Assembly (NCBI GenBank): GCA_963588595.1
Contig: CAVAIA010000019.1
Span: forward strand, 3,626 to 67,625
Reading direction: 5' to 3'
Length of the DNA stretch: 64,000 bases
Origin: Phoenicibacter sp963588595
GTDB taxonomy: Bacteria; Actinomycetota; Coriobacteriia; Coriobacteriales; Eggerthellaceae
Below, piece by piece: positions 9,405 to 18,245 of the stretch. The position numbers were made by a program, and so were the translations under genes. The notes beneath the pieces are model-generated. The model worked only from the letters and a program-made list of their open reading frames with translations. It did no database searches and was not told the origin of the DNA. How positions within the stretch are numbered: the stretch's first letter is position 1; each line of letters begins with the position of its first letter.

Positions 9405-10280
9405 CTAATCTTTCCTTCTAACAATCAAATTAAGAACAATGTTTACAATAACAATGAAGATAAAGAGAACCAATCCTATGCTAAAGAGTGCTTCTCTGTG
9501 AAGACTTCCATAAGATGCATAACTCATCTCTGATACGATTGCAGTCGTTAAAAAACGAACCGAGCCAAAAAGGTTAGGCATATTTGCAACATTTCCTGCA
9601 ACCATAATAATAGCCATTGCTTCCCCTAAAGCTCTGCCAATCGCTTGAATAATAGCCGTTGCAATCCCGCTTTTGGCAGCTTTCATTGAAACCTTAAAAT
9701 AAGTTTCAGTTTCCGTGGCTCCGAGCGCAAAAGAACCTTGTTCATATTCCTTAGGAACTGCATCAAGCGCAGTTGTGGAAACATTGACAACATAAGGCAA
9801 AATCATAACAGTTAGAACAAGAATTGCTGCCAATAGAGTCGCACCCGATGGCAAGTTAAACATCGTCTGGATTAAAGGAACTAAAACTATCATTCCAACG
9901 AGACCATAAACAACACTTGGAATGCCAGCTAGTAACTCAACTGCAGATCTAATGATTCTTCCCCCAATTTTAGATGCAAATTTTGAAAGATAAATTGCAG
10001 TCATGAGCCCAAGAGGAAGTCCAAGGATAACAGCTCCGATCGTTCCCCAAACGCTAGTTAGAATAAAAGGCAATATCCCATATTCATCAGAACTAGGATT
10101 CCAAGTTTGACCCAGCAAAAAATCTTGCAGTCCAATCTTTGTTATAGCAGGGACGCCAGAAATAATAAGGTAGATTGTTATTGCAACAACAAATGCAACT
10201 GAAACCATTCCAAATGCAAAGAACACTCCATGAAAGATATTCTCTATAATCGACGATTTCTTTTTAGAAGATTTTTTCAA
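9405..10280 (-). CDS. pstC: Phosphate ABC transporter permease PstC
   Basis: 291 residues with about six membrane helices after a basic, Lys/Ser-rich N terminus. The EAA-type loop (VPKEYEQGSFALGATETE) and the downstream GRALGEAMAIIMV segment are typical of PstC. It pairs with PstA in the high-affinity phosphate importer. It starts 34 bp after the pstS stop, in the same operon. Confidence 0.95.
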   Translation of the reverse strand: MKKSSKKKSSIIENIFHGVFFAFGMVSVAFVVAITIYLIISGVPAITKIGLQDFLLGQTWNPSSDEYGILPFILTSVWGTIGAVILGLPLGLMTAIYLSKFASKIGGRIIRSAVELLAGIPSVVYGLVGMIVLVPLIQTMFNLPSGATLLAAILVLTVMILPYVVNVSTTALDAVPKEYEQGSFALGATETETYFKVSMKAAKSGIATAIIQAIGRALGEAMAIIMVAGNVANMPNLFGSVRFLTTAIVSEMSYASYGSLHREALFSIGLVLFIFIVIVNIVLNLIVRRKD

Positions 10281-10314
10281 AAGATAACTCCAGGTTAGAA
10301 AAACGCTTAATAAA

Positions 10315-11163
10315 TTATTTGTTTACTGGAATTGCCCCAGCCTTCTCTATGATTGTGGAGACAGAATTGCTTAAACAAAAATCTAGGAAATCTTGGGCAG
10401 CGCTGGAAAGTTCTTTGTCCTCAGACACCACTATATTAAATGGACGTTGTATCTTATAAGTGGAGTCAATAACTGTTTGCTCTGTACACTCAACGCCGTC
10501 AACGCTTACCTTCTTTATATCGCTCTTAGACTCAACAGTTGACAAAGAAGCATATCCAATCGCGTTCTTTGAGCTTGAAACCGCTGTTAAGACAGCTCCA
10601 GTTGAAGTTAACTCTTGAGAAAGTTTGCATGAGCCACTAGTTTTCGTTATCGATTCAAAACCATCGCGAGTGCCAGAGCCCGCCTCTCTTCCTATGCACG
10701 CGATTTCAACATCATCTCCCCCAACTTCTTTCCAATTAGTAATCTTTCCTGTGAAGATGTCGGACACTTGCTCTAAAGTTAAGTTATCAACGCTATTTTG
10801 CGAGCTTGTTATCAAAACAATACCATCTAATGCAACAGTGTATGATTTAAGTCCACTCTCAGACTCTTTAAGCTTTCTTGAAGATAAACCTAAATCGCAA
10901 CTCCCATTTTTTGCACTCTCGATCCCTGTGCCTGATCCAGTTGCGTCATAGGTTATCGTAACTGCGCTGTTATCTTGCATATAAGCTTCACTAAGGGCGC
11001 CAATAACTTTTTCCATCGATGTTGAGCCATTTGTTGAAATAATCCCCTTATTTTGACTAGATGAATTGCCATTTGAGTTTGGGTCACATGCGAATAGAGC
11101 AAACATTATAAAACCTATAACCAAAACATAAGCGCAAGTTTTAACACATTTTCTTAATTGCAT
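10315..11163 (-). CDS. pstS: Phosphate-binding lipoprotein PstS
   Basis: 282 residues from the ATG at 11163. A GTG three codons upstream overlaps the GAAAGGTG ribosome binding site and was rejected as the start. A lipoprotein signal peptide ends at the lipobox LFAC with acylated Cys26, followed by a Ser/Asn-rich linker. The PBP-like fold carries phosphate-binding signatures (STNGSTSMEKVI; TYDATGSGTGI; GREAGSGTRDGFE). It captures phosphate outside the cell and delivers it to PstCA. It is the first gene of pstSCAB, divergent from the phoBR-like pair. Confidence 0.96.
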   Translation of the reverse strand: MQLRKCVKTCAYVLVIGFIMFALFACDPNSNGNSSSQNKGIISTNGSTSMEKVIGALSEAYMQDNSAVTITYDATGSGTGIESAKNGSCDLGLSSRKLKESESGLKSYTVALDGIVLITSSQNSVDNLTLEQVSDIFTGKITNWKEVGGDDVEIACIGREAGSGTRDGFESITKTSGSCKLSQELTSTGAVLTAVSSSKNAIGYASLSTVESKSDIKKVSVDGVECTEQTVIDSTYKIQRPFNIVVSEDKELSSAAQDFLDFCLSNSVSTIIEKAGAIPVNK

Positions 11164-11227
11164 TTTGAACACCTTTCAAAATTGGATTTAGGACCAAAAC
11201 ATCTCATATTTAGATTTTTAATCTCCA

Positions 11228-11255
11228 CTTATAAGAAAATGTGTTGTGATTGCAA
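11228..11255 (-). promoter_or_regulatory. Probable pstS promoter
   Basis: On the minus strand a TTGCAA box (11250-11255) and a TATAAG box (11228-11233) are separated by 16 bases and lie about 65 bp upstream of the pstS start. The spacing suits a housekeeping sigma factor. No convincing Pho box was found. Confidence 0.4.
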
Positions 11256-11341
11256 AACATTTGAACATATTTTGTAAAGATTTTGTCAAGAGAAATTTAA
11301 AGGTTCAATCAACAATCCTTTTAATAGTAGAATTTATATCA

Positions 11342-12031
11342 ATGATCTATTATTGTGAAGATGATATTAACGTAAGGGAACTCACTCTCTATGCACTAGC
11401 GCAAGCTGGTCTAGATTCTTGTGGCGCGGAAAATGCTCAAGAACTCTTTGATTTAATAAAAAAGCAACCTCCCCAACTCATTTTGTTAGACATAATGTTG
11501 CCAGGATTGAGCGGTCTTGAAGTTTTGTCCAAATTAAAACAAGACTCATCAACTAAACAAATTCCAGTCATGATGCTATCTGCAAAGGGAACGGAGTATG
11601 ACAAAGTCAAAGCTCTTGACGCTGGCGCTGATGATTATCTAGCTAAACCTTTTGGAATGATGGAATTGATAAGCAGATGCAAAGCTATTCTTAGGCGTTG
11701 CAACTCAAATGTTGAGCAAAAACAAAATCAAATCATTTTAGGCTCAATTAGGATTGATGAACAATCTCATGAAGCATTCGTCGACGAAATTTTAGTTGAC
11801 TTGTCTCCGAAAGAATTTGAACTCTTAAAAGCATTGATGAAAGCTAAAGGTGGAGTGTTGACGCGAGAGCAATTACTGCAAAATATATGGGGCATTTCAT
11901 TTATTGGTTCAACGCGCACAGTTGACACTCATGTTCAAACGCTAAGGAAGAAACTAAACGACGCTCAAAGTGGAAGCGGGAATGTTATTCACACAGTCCA
12001 TGGGATAGGATATCGCGCAAAAGCAAATTAA
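11342..12031 (+). CDS. PhoB-like response regulator
   Basis: 229 residues. A receiver domain (1-~118) has acidic residues D7/D8, phosphoacceptor D50 in LLDIMLPG, and the KPF motif. An OmpR/PhoB winged helix (~130-229) follows (LSPKEFELLKALM; TVDTHVQTLRKKL; HGIGYR). The start is the ATG at 11342, where the receiver fold begins; the frame is open 32 codons further upstream but that part does not resemble the family. No strong ribosome binding site is visible. It is divergent from pstSCAB and separated by one base from the histidine kinase gene, so control of phosphate uptake is the likely role. The PhoB name is inferred from context. Confidence 0.88.
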   Translation: MIYYCEDDINVRELTLYALAQAGLDSCGAENAQELFDLIKKQPPQLILLDIMLPGLSGLEVLSKLKQDSSTKQIPVMMLSAKGTEYDKVKALDAGADDYLAKPFGMMELISRCKAILRRCNSNVEQKQNQIILGSIRIDEQSHEAFVDEILVDLSPKEFELLKALMKAKGGVLTREQLLQNIWGISFIGSTRTVDTHVQTLRKKLNDAQSGSGNVIHTVHGIGYRAKAN

Positions 12032-12032
12032 G

Positions 12033-13112
12033 ATGAAAATTAATTTTAAAAAACCAAGGAGCCTTAATCGTCTTCTTTTTATATCAATCCTAATAATTAG
12101 CATCTCTATTGCAACGGCAGTAACAATTGTTGTAACTTATCTTTGCTACTCAGCGCAAAACAACACAACAAGCATCGACTATTTTATTTTGGCTTCTTCA
12201 ACTCAACTTGTTGCATTCATATTTTTAATTCTCTTGCTGAGCTTAGTTATATCTAGCATTTTGACTGAAATTATCACTCGCCCATTTAAAGACATTGATA
12301 TTGACAACCCTCTGGAAAATGAAATATACGAAGAAGTTGAACCACTGCTTATTAAAGTTCAAGAGCAAAAAGAGATGTTGAAGCAGCAAAATGAGTTGTT
12401 ATCAAAAACGGACGCTATAAGGCGCGAGTTCACAGGCAACGTTAGTCATGAGATGAAAACGCCCTTGCAAGTAATTAGTGGATATGCAGAGTTGATGGAA
12501 AATAGCCTCATTCCAGAAAAAGACATATCAAAAAACGCGAAGCTTATTAGAAAAGAAGCAGAGTCGATGAAAAATTTAATTGATGACGTTTTAACACTTT
12601 CGAAGCTAGATGAGAATGCGTCAAATAAAAAGGAGGCTATCGACCTGGCGCAAACTGTTAATAACGTTGCTAAACGCTTGGATCATAAGGCTAAGAAGAA
12701 TAATATTAGCGTTCATATTAACTCTTGCGAAGGCGCAATAGTTAAAGGGGATCCAATATTAGCCGATCAACTTGTTTACAACTTGATCGACAACGCTATT
12801 AAATACAACTCAAACAATGGAAAAGTTGATGTTTTGATCAAAAAAGATTCAAGCTACATTCAATTAGAAGTTAGCGATTTAGGTCCTGGCATTCCGGATG
12901 ATCAAAAAGAAAGAATTTTTGAGAGGTTTTATAGAGTTGATGAGTCTCGCTCACGCGAGACAGGAGGAACTGGCCTTGGTCTTGCAATAGTAAAACACTC
13001 TGTCGAATCGCTAAATGCAACAATAACTGTTGAAGACAATCAAAAAGCTAACTTAGGAACAACGTTCATTGTTCGCATTCCTCAATTTAATAGAGAATGC
13101 CAAACAGAATAG
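12033..13112 (+). CDS. PhoR-like sensor histidine kinase
   Basis: 359 residues. Two membrane helices (about 15-38 and 50-78) enclose only a very short extracytoplasmic loop, so there is no large ligand-binding domain. A coiled region leads into the HisKA domain with phospho-His139 in GNVSHEMKTPL. The HATPase domain has the N box (LIDNAIKYN), G1 (DLGPGIP) and G2 (GGTGLGLAI). It starts one base after the response-regulator stop, so the two are translationally coupled. With no external sensor, it probably reads the state of the Pst transporter, as E. coli PhoR does. Confidence 0.88.
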   Translation: MKINFKKPRSLNRLLFISILIISISIATAVTIVVTYLCYSAQNNTTSIDYFILASSTQLVAFIFLILLLSLVISSILTEIITRPFKDIDIDNPLENEIYEEVEPLLIKVQEQKEMLKQQNELLSKTDAIRREFTGNVSHEMKTPLQVISGYAELMENSLIPEKDISKNAKLIRKEAESMKNLIDDVLTLSKLDENASNKKEAIDLAQTVNNVAKRLDHKAKKNNISVHINSCEGAIVKGDPILADQLVYNLIDNAIKYNSNNGKVDVLIKKDSSYIQLEVSDLGPGIPDDQKERIFERFYRVDESRSRETGGTGLGLAIVKHSVESLNATITVEDNQKANLGTTFIVRIPQFNRECQTE

Positions 13113-13118
13113 TTAAGA

Positions 13119-14456
13119 TTAACTCAAAGAAATGTTTATAGAGCTCTCTATTATCTCTTTTAAGGAGTCATCATCGTATTTTGCATCGTTTATTTCATCA
13201 TATGATATGTCAGGTTTAACACCATTGCCTTGAATCTCATTGCCTTTTGCAGTCACATATTGAGCTGCGCTATATCTTATCGCTCCGCCGAAAGTTAGCT
13301 CACGAGTTGCCGCAACAACCCCTTTCCCTGCGCTAATTTTCCCAACGAGAGAAGCTCTATTATTATCCCTAAGAGCGCTCGCAAAGGCTTCTGCAGCTCC
13401 TGAAGTGTTTGAATTAATGAGCAAAACTATAGGCTTTTCAGTTATGGTTTTTCCCTCCGCAGTTCTGTCGCTTGAACTTTGAGAAGTTTGGATTGTCAAA
13501 AGAGTTCCACTCTTAACAAAAGCAGATGCGCAATCAAGGGCGCCTGTTAGATATCCGCCTGGATTATCACGAACATCTATAACATATGCGCTGACATTTT
13601 GAGCCTCAGCTTCGGCAACCTTTTGCTTTAAAACATCGCAAGTCCCATCGCTAAATTGATGTATATTGACAAAACAAACTCCATCGATAATTGCGGTTGT
13701 AACATTCTCAACATTTTGACTTTTAACTTCAAGCGAACATGTGTAATTTTTCCCAGAGTCGCCATAAGCAGAATTTGGTCTAAAGAAATTGATTATCAAA
13801 GATTGACCATTTGAGGAAGTAATTTTGGAGTTTATCTCTGCAGAACTTTTATCACTCACATCTTCTGAGTTGATAGTTTTTATAGCATCCCCTGCTTTAA
13901 CTCCCTTAATTTGGGCTTCAGACCCTTCAAAAACGTCAGCCACATAACACTTTCCATCAACTTCATTTATAGTGAATCCGACTCCGATATATTGAGTTGA
14001 TTTAGCTTCATTTAAAAGGGTTGAATATTCCTCAGCGTCATAATATTTTGCATACTTATCTCCTGTAGACTCTAACAGCGCATCTATTTGAGCTCTCGTT
14101 GAAGAATCAACATCGACCGACGCAAGACTATTAGCAGAAATTATGTCCTCGACCTCATCTATTCGCGCAGAAATTGAGTTATAAACCGTCTTGACAGACT
14201 TTTTTGAAACATCATCTGACCTAGTCTTAGTCTTTAAAATGTTTAATTGAGAATCCTCGCCTATTGGGATCCCAAGCGAAGACATTAAGGACACTTGGCT
14301 TCTAAACGCGAACCCTAGAACAAAAGCCAAAGATAGACAAACGATCATAAAGAGGGCAAAGCGAATCTTGCGAGCCCTCATTTTTTCTTTAATTAACTTT
14401 GAGATCTTTTTTTTGTTCTCAACCTTCTTATCAGAAGTTTCGCTATAGGCACTCAT
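13119..14456 (-). CDS. S41-family carboxyl-terminal processing protease
   Basis: 445 residues. A basic cytoplasmic N terminus and one membrane anchor (about 32-52) are followed by a helical region, a PDZ domain (about 145-230, YIGVGFTINEVDGK) and the S41 catalytic domain. The catalytic Ser is in NSNTSGAAEAFA and the Lys in GKISAGKGVV. It should act outside the membrane on C termini of envelope proteins. It follows ftsX by 7 bp, so it probably shares its mRNA. FtsEX control cell-wall hydrolases, and a protease co-transcribed with them is a plausible extra layer of control (inference). It converges with the histidine kinase gene, with 6 bp between stops. Confidence 0.9.
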   Translation of the reverse strand: MSAYSETSDKKVENKKKISKLIKEKMRARKIRFALFMIVCLSLAFVLGFAFRSQVSLMSSLGIPIGEDSQLNILKTKTRSDDVSKKSVKTVYNSISARIDEVEDIISANSLASVDVDSSTRAQIDALLESTGDKYAKYYDAEEYSTLLNEAKSTQYIGVGFTINEVDGKCYVADVFEGSEAQIKGVKAGDAIKTINSEDVSDKSSAEINSKITSSNGQSLIINFFRPNSAYGDSGKNYTCSLEVKSQNVENVTTAIIDGVCFVNIHQFSDGTCDVLKQKVAEAEAQNVSAYVIDVRDNPGGYLTGALDCASAFVKSGTLLTIQTSQSSSDRTAEGKTITEKPIVLLINSNTSGAAEAFASALRDNNRASLVGKISAGKGVVAATRELTFGGAIRYSAAQYVTAKGNEIQGNGVKPDISYDEINDAKYDDDSLKEIIESSINISLS

Positions 14457-14463
14457 ATTTAAA

Positions 14464-15378
14464 TTAGACCTTTAAATATCTCCTCATCGCAAGAAGTGAG
14501 CCGAGAATACCAATCAGCAATCCAAAAGCAATCAAGGAGATAAATATCCAAAAATAGATCGAGCCACTAATCGAAAAGTTGAGGAACTTGATCGAGTTTT
14601 GAAGAGCTGGTATAGCAAATATCCTGATAAGTTCAATGACGCCTATAGCGAGCAATGATCCAATCAAAGCGTGCAACGCGCCCTCCATCAAAAAAGGCCC
14701 TCTAATAAACCCATTAGATGCACCAACTAATCGCATAATAGCTATTTCTTTTCTGCGAGCTAAAATTGCTAACCTGATCGTGTTGTTTATAAAAACAAGA
14801 GCGATGAAAACTAAAATTATGACAATTGCAATGCCACCAATCCTTACATAATTAGTGATTTGGAAAAGACGCTCAACAGTCCCTTGACCATACTTAACAG
14901 ATTCAGAAGGGTCGCTTGAATTATCACAAATTTTCTCAAAATCAGAATCGTTTGAAATCTTATTTGCAACATCAACAACTTTTTGCGAATCACTCAACTC
15001 AACATTTATTGAAGCAGGGAGAGGATTGTTGCCATCAAGAGAATCTATAATGTCAGGGTTTGAAGTCATTGATTCCTTGAAATTAGAAATAGCTTCATCT
15101 TTAGTTGTAAAAGTCACTTCCTTGACGCTGTCATACTTTTTAATTTTATTTATCATTGCTTCATAGTCCTGCTGGCTAGCATCATCTTTGATGTAGCAAG
15201 TTATAGAAACCTCGTCTTCAACAGAACTCATGAGGCTGTCCAACATCGAGCCTGCAACCATAAAAAGACCAATGATAAGCAAGGATAGGAATATGGTTAC
15301 TATAGATCCAATCGCAGTCGAGGCGTTTCTTGTAAAACCTTGAATCGCCTCTCTAAAAAATCTAGCTAACTTAGTCAT
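14464..15378 (-). CDS. ftsX: Cell-division protein FtsX
   Basis: 304 residues. A first membrane helix (about 22-44) is followed by an extracellular domain (~45-170) and three more helices towards the C terminus, the FtsX topology, with the conserved LARRKEIAIMRLVGAS stretch after the second helix. FtsX pairs with FtsE at the divisome and activates peptidoglycan hydrolases. The start codon overlaps the end of ftsE by 8 bases. Confidence 0.95.
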   Translation of the reverse strand: MTKLARFFREAIQGFTRNASTAIGSIVTIFLSLLIIGLFMVAGSMLDSLMSSVEDEVSITCYIKDDASQQDYEAMINKIKKYDSVKEVTFTTKDEAISNFKESMTSNPDIIDSLDGNNPLPASINVELSDSQKVVDVANKISNDSDFEKICDNSSDPSESVKYGQGTVERLFQITNYVRIGGIAIVIILVFIALVFINNTIRLAILARRKEIAIMRLVGASNGFIRGPFLMEGALHALIGSLLAIGVIELIRIFAIPALQNSIKFLNFSISGSIYFWIFISLIAFGLLIGILGSLLAMRRYLKV

Positions 15379-16276
15379 CGAAGCCGTACACCCCCCTGTC
15401 TTGATCGCGAGTTAGCCTTCCCATTTCAAGTGCAACAACACGTCTTCTCATATTGTCAACCATCTCTCTATCGTGGGTGGCAACTAAAACAGTAGTTCCA
15501 GTTTTATTAATTCTTTCAAGCAAGTCCATAATACCCCTTGAAGTTTGAGGGTCCAAATTTCCAGTCGGCTCATCACATATCAACAAAGGAGGTCTATTAA
15601 CAATCGCTCGAGCAATACTAACGCGTTGTTGTTCACCTCCAGAAAGTTGATCAGGCTTCTTATTCATCTTTTCTTGAAGGCCAACAAGACGAAGAACCTC
15701 TGGAACTTGCGTTTTAATAACATGACGCGATTTACCAATCGCCTCTAGCGCAAATGCAACATTTTCATAAACAGTTTTATTTGGAAGAAGTTTAAAGTCT
15801 TGGAAAACGCAACCAATATTGCGTCTAAGGTAAGGAACTCTCCAATTCCTCATCGCAGATAGATCTTCATTAGCAATCATTATGATTCCTTGAGTTGCCC
15901 TTAACTCACGGGTTATTAACTTAATAAAAGTAGACTTACCACTTCCACTATGACCAACTAAAAATAAAAACTCGCCTGGATAGATTTTTAACGAGATATT
16001 ATCTAGAGCAGGTTTATCAGGTTGAGCTGGATAAATGTGAGTAACATGGTCAAACGAAATTACGGGAGTTCCATAATTTTGAGATTGAGGCGCATCCACA
16101 ACATCAGGAATAGCGATATCTCTCTTGCCGTGTGAACTCCTTGCCACCTCGCTCACAGGCTCATTATGTGAGGTGGGCATATGTTGCGAATATTCTTGTT
16201 GCTCACCATAATCATTCATATCAGGAACGTTGAGCTTTTCATGCTTCGATCTTTTAGATTTATTTCTTAATGCCAC
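15371..16276 (-). CDS. ftsE: Cell-division ATPase FtsE with N-terminal extension
   Basis: 301 residues from a GTG, with a GGAG site about 11 bases upstream. The ABC ATPase core begins near residue 75 and has Walker A GHSGSGKST, signature LSGGEQQRVSIARAI and Walker B LLICDEPTGNLD. FtsE is normally about 220-230 residues. The first ~72 residues are extra, hydrophilic and probably disordered (rich in His, Ser, Pro, Gln). An internal start was considered, but no internal start has a better ribosome binding site. The gene leads the ftsE-ftsX-protease operon. Confidence 0.93.
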   Translation of the reverse strand: MALRNKSKRSKHEKLNVPDMNDYGEQQEYSQHMPTSHNEPVSEVARSSHGKRDIAIPDVVDAPQSQNYGTPVISFDHVTHIYPAQPDKPALDNISLKIYPGEFLFLVGHSGSGKSTFIKLITRELRATQGIIMIANEDLSAMRNWRVPYLRRNIGCVFQDFKLLPNKTVYENVAFALEAIGKSRHVIKTQVPEVLRLVGLQEKMNKKPDQLSGGEQQRVSIARAIVNRPPLLICDEPTGNLDPQTSRGIMDLLERINKTGTTVLVATHDREMVDNMRRRVVALEMGRLTRDQDRGVYGFDD

Positions 16277-16383
16277 TTTTTTATACTCCGATCAATTATT
16301 ATAATCTTTGCACTTGACTCTAAAATTAAACGTGTCCAACAAGTCCCATATTATAAAGCTACTTAAAAAATTTCGCAAACAAG

Positions 16384-17331
16384 CTAATCTATAAGCTCGA
16401 GCACACTCTTTTCAATTGAGTTTGCATCTAATCCAAATTCAACAAGCAATTCTTCAAACTCACCACTAGTCCCAAAATGATCTTTCACCGAAATTGATCT
16501 TAAAGGAGTTGGGCACTCGAAGCAAAGCAAAGTCGAAATTGCAGATGACAAACCACCATAGATGCTATGCTCTTCGCAAACAACAGCTCTTCTCGTCTTT
16601 TTAACACTGCCAATTATCGTTTGTCTATCAAGAGGCTTGACACTATAAACGTCAATAACCTCTGCAGAAATCCCTTTTTTCTCAAGGCTATAAGCGGCCT
16701 TCAAAGCTTGATAAACCTCAACTCCGTTCGCGAAAATAGAAACATCACTTCCCTCTTTTAGGACGTTTGACCCTCCAAGGTCGAACTTTGTGTCCGAGCT
16801 ATAAATTTGAGGAAGTTTAGCACGTCCCATTCGAACATAAATCGGCCCTTTAATACTTTGGGCCTCCAATAAAATTGAAAAACAAGAGTTGTAGTCACAA
16901 GGCACGAACACTTTCATATTAGGCAAAACACTCATCAATGAAACATCCTCGAGCATTTGGTGTGTTCCCCCATCAGGACCGACACTCACGCCAGCATGAG
17001 TTGGGCAAATTTTAACGTCAAGATTTGAATAACAAACTGTGTTTCTTATTTGTTCATAACACCTTCCCGTACCAAAAACGGCAAATGAACCAGTGTAGAC
17101 AACACTTCCACTTAGAGAAAGACCTGAGGCAACTCCAATCATGTTTTGCTCAGCTATCCCAACGTTTATAAGTCGATCGCCAAATTCCTCATTTAGCTTT
17201 TTTGTCGTTGTTGACCCTGTTAAATCTGCGTCAACAGCAAAAACATTTTTCTTATCTTTACACAATGACAAAAGAGCATCTCCAAAAGCTTCCCTGGTTG
17301 CTCTTCGATTATCTTCATTTAAATCAAACAT
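16384..17331 (-). CDS. Transketolase, C-terminal subunit
   Basis: 315 residues covering the pyrimidine-binding domain and the C-terminal domain of transketolase. Visible signatures are NVGIAEQNMIGVASGL, the THAGVSVGPDGGTHQ segment and the C-terminal EEHSIYGGLSSAI. Together with the gene just upstream it makes a complete enzyme that moves two-carbon ketol units between sugar phosphates in the non-oxidative pentose phosphate pathway using thiamine diphosphate. The split form is common in archaea and some bacteria. 48 bp separate the two halves. Confidence 0.93.
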   Translation of the reverse strand: MFDLNEDNRRATREAFGDALLSLCKDKKNVFAVDADLTGSTTTKKLNEEFGDRLINVGIAEQNMIGVASGLSLSGSVVYTGSFAVFGTGRCYEQIRNTVCYSNLDVKICPTHAGVSVGPDGGTHQMLEDVSLMSVLPNMKVFVPCDYNSCFSILLEAQSIKGPIYVRMGRAKLPQIYSSDTKFDLGGSNVLKEGSDVSIFANGVEVYQALKAAYSLEKKGISAEVIDVYSVKPLDRQTIIGSVKKTRRAVVCEEHSIYGGLSSAISTLLCFECPTPLRSISVKDHFGTSGEFEELLVEFGLDANSIEKSVLELID

Positions 17332-17379
17332 TTTTATATATCTTTTCCCTTTGTCAATATCTAAAACTCGCGTTAAAAC

Positions 17380-18210
17380 TTAAAATTCTAATTCCTTCAT
17401 TGCGCAAGTAAATTGCTCTTCATTTGGAGCCTTTCCATGCCATGAAGCTTGGTTCTCCATAAATGAGACGCCTTTGCCTTTAATAGTGTTGGCGATAATG
17501 CAAGTTGGTTTCTTTAAGGTTTTGAATGATTGCTTAGAGCCAGATAAGGTCTCAAGCAAGGCATCGATGTCATGCCCGCAAACCTCACAAACATTCCATC
17601 CAAATGAAGAAAACTTATCGCTTAAATTGCCTAAAGACATAACGTCATCGACTTTTCCATCGATTTGAAGACCATTAAAATCAACAATAGCAACGAGGTT
17701 ATCGAGCTTGTTGTGAGAAGCAAACATCGATGCCTCCCACACTTGCCCTTCTTGACACTCCCCATCTCCTAAAAGAACAAAAATTGAAGATTCACAATTT
17801 TTCTTCTTAAGTCCAAGCGCAAGTCCAGAAGCAATAGATAAACCTTGTCCAAGGGATCCAGTTGAAACTTCAATTCCTGGGCATTTTAGCATGTCAGGAT
17901 GTCCTTGCAAATTAGAATGGAGCTTTCTTAAGGTTTTAAGCTCGCGCCTATCAAAATAACCAGCTTCAGCAAGCGTTGCATAGAGGGCAGGAGCGGCATG
18001 ACCCTTAGAAAGAATAAACCTATCTCTATCTTTTAAAGTTGGGTTAGCAGGATCATAATTTAGAATGCCTCCAAAAAATAAAGTGGTTAAAATGTCAGCG
18101 CAAGAAAGAGAACCGCCAGGATGACCACTACCTGCTAAATAGATCATCTCGATAATGTCTTTCCTAATGGTTTTTGCGATTGATTCTAATTTTTCAATTT
18201 CTTGAGTCAT
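17380..18210 (-). CDS. Transketolase, N-terminal subunit
   Basis: 276 residues covering the thiamine-diphosphate-binding domain, with the motif GDGECQEGQVWEAS...DFNG. It also has SGHPGGSLSCADI and LSKGHAAPALYATLAEAG. It forms the other half of split transketolase with the downstream gene. It lies 35 bp after prfB on the same strand, so the two halves may be transcribed from the secA-prfB side. Confidence 0.93.
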   Translation of the reverse strand: MTQEIEKLESIAKTIRKDIIEMIYLAGSGHPGGSLSCADILTTLFFGGILNYDPANPTLKDRDRFILSKGHAAPALYATLAEAGYFDRRELKTLRKLHSNLQGHPDMLKCPGIEVSTGSLGQGLSIASGLALGLKKKNCESSIFVLLGDGECQEGQVWEASMFASHNKLDNLVAIVDFNGLQIDGKVDDVMSLGNLSDKFSSFGWNVCEVCGHDIDALLETLSGSKQSFKTLKKPTCIIANTIKGKGVSFMENQASWHGKAPNEEQFTCAMKELEF

Positions 18211-18245
18211 TTATTTCCTTAAATGTTTTTAATTAAATAATTTTT

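Noticed and set aside
11164..11260. Pho box in the pstS/phoB gap
   Set aside because: No clear pair of direct repeats of either the E. coli or Bacillus type was found.
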